Source: an uncultured bacterium | GTDB lineage: Bacteria > Hydrogenedentota > Hydrogenedentia > Hydrogenedentales > CAITNO01 | Direction: 5' to 3' | Assembly: GCA_937923585.1 (NCBI GenBank) | Contig: CALDSM010000048.1 | Span: 1-5,624, forward strand | Length of the DNA: 5,624 nt | Shown here: in pieces, positions 4,921 to 5,624 of the stretch | Layout: every line of letters begins with the position of its first letter | Position numbering within the stretch: the first letter of the stretch is position 1 | Program-made: the position numbers and the translations under genes | Notes under the pieces: generated by a model | The model's database searches: none | The model's input: the letters and a program-made list of their open reading frames with translations, nothing else | Told to the model about the DNA's origin: nothing

Positions 4921-5624
4921 ATGAGCAACATCAAAGACTTCACGCTGCACATGGTCGGCCACGGCCACATTGACCCGACCTGGCTGTGGCGCTGGACCGA
5001 GGGCTACGAGGAGGTGCGCGCCACCTTCCGCAGCGCCCTCGACCGGATGAACGAAACGCCGGAAGTCCATTTCACGGCCAGCAGCGCGTGCTTCTACCAG
5101 TGGGTCAAGGAATGCGACCCGGAACTGTTCGAGGTCATCCGCGCGCGTGTCCAGGAAGGCCGCTGGGAAATCGTCGGCGGCATGTGGGTCGAGCCCGACT
5201 GCAACATCCCTTGCGGCGAGTCCTTCGTCCGCCACGGCCTCTATTCGCAGCGGTTCTTCCTAAAGGAATTCGGGCGCCGCGCCGTCGTCGGGTTTAACCC
5301 GGACAGTTTCGGCCATGCGGGTTCACTGCCCCAAATCCTGCGCAAACTCGGCATGGAATACTACGCCTACATGCGCCCCTGGCCGATGGGGGAAATGAAG
5401 TATCCCGACGGCATCAACTTCTGGTGGGAATCGCCCGACGGTTCGCGCGTGCTCGCCGTGAACATCATCGAGAATTACTCGGCCGTGGGCGAAGAACTGC
5501 ACAGGCGTGTCCGCAACATCACGCGCTATCCCTACCTCAATCCGGGCCAGAAGCAAATCCTGAGTTTCTTCGGCGTCGGCAACCACGGCGGCGGCCCGAC
5601 GAAGGAAGCAATCCAGTCGCTGCT
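4921..5624 (+). CDS. GH38 alpha-mannosidase, N-terminal part (3' end outside window)
   Basis: The frame opens at ATG 4921, with AGGAG (4909-4913) 7 bases ahead, and stays open to the window edge (234 codons plus two bases). The N-terminus is characteristic of glycoside hydrolase family 38: VGHGHIDPTWLWRW (12-25) has the metal-binding His and Asp (H16, D18) of the HxD motif. GGMWVEPDCNIPCGES (residues 87-102) is the conserved substrate-site segment. GFNPDSFGH (124-132) has the catalytic nucleophile D128. VGNHGGGPT near residue 220 is a further family motif. These enzymes release alpha-linked mannose from glycans with retention of configuration and are usually about 800-1000 residues long, so most of the protein is missing. 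No signal peptide is seen, so this copy is probably cytosolic and acts on imported oligosaccharides. An in-frame GTG at 4918 is a less likely start. Confidence 0.93.
   Translation, partial: MSNIKDFTLHMVGHGHIDPTWLWRWTEGYEEVRATFRSALDRMNETPEVHFTASSACFYQWVKECDPELFEVIRARVQEGRWEIVGGMWVEPDCNIPCGESFVRHGLYSQRFFLKEFGRRAVVGFNPDSFGHAGSLPQILRKLGMEYYAYMRPWPMGEMKYPDGINFWWESPDGSRVLAVNIIENYSAVGEELHRRVRNITRYPYLNPGQKQILSFFGVGNHGGGPTKEAIQSL

Noticed and set aside
3802..5235. Very long minus-strand open frame (477 codons) opposite the HAD gene, the repeat element and the mannosidase
   Set aside because: It runs antisense to two genes with clear catalytic motifs and passes through the inverted-repeat element. Its composition (Ala/Arg/His/Asp-rich, no motif) is what GC-rich codons give on the opposite strand.

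Overview
The window is bacterial. It has compact genes, all on the + strand, good Shine-Dalgarno sites, a clear intrinsic terminator, and GC-rich codon use in the recognisable metabolic genes. A Gfo/Idh/MocA-type oxidoreductase, a HAD phosphatase and a GH38 alpha-mannosidase sit close together, and the spacers hold several palindromic dispersed-type repeats. This suggests a free-living, sugar-degrading heterotroph with a fairly large genome, for example of the Planctomycetota / Hydrogenedentota / Lentisphaerota kind. That placement is inference from gene content; no rRNA or other phylogenetic marker is present.

Layout. (1) 1-402 is the 3' end of a Gfo/Idh/MocA family oxidoreductase, closed by a strong Rho-independent terminator (436-472). 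(2) 473-657 is a pyrimidine-rich spacer with short-period degenerate repeats and a weak promoter candidate. (3) 658-1662 and 1775-2785 are two consecutive genes for polytopic membrane proteins of 334 and 336 residues. They are divergent tandem paralogs of no family I can name, and they are visibly lower in GC than everything else here. (4) 3048-3584 is a complete adenine phosphoribosyltransferase gene (apt). (5) 3594-3700 is a nested palindromic, MITE/REP-like repeat, followed by two small hairpins. (6) 3805-4641 is a complete HAD-superfamily hydrolase. (7) 4642-4920 is a spacer holding a perfect 22-bp palindrome and a second, unrelated repeat element with 30-bp inverted arms. (8) 4921 to the window end is the N-terminal 234 codons of a GH38 alpha-mannosidase that runs off the edge.

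How they work together. The oxidoreductase, HAD phosphatase and alpha-mannosidase would fit carbohydrate breakdown and sugar (phosphate) processing. The spacers between them are 100-280 bases and contain hairpins, so they are probably several transcription units and not one operon. Apt is purine-salvage housekeeping. The paralogous membrane-protein pair is the least explained part of the window and the best candidate for something undescribed. I found no CRISPR array, tRNA, rRNA, transposase or defence gene.
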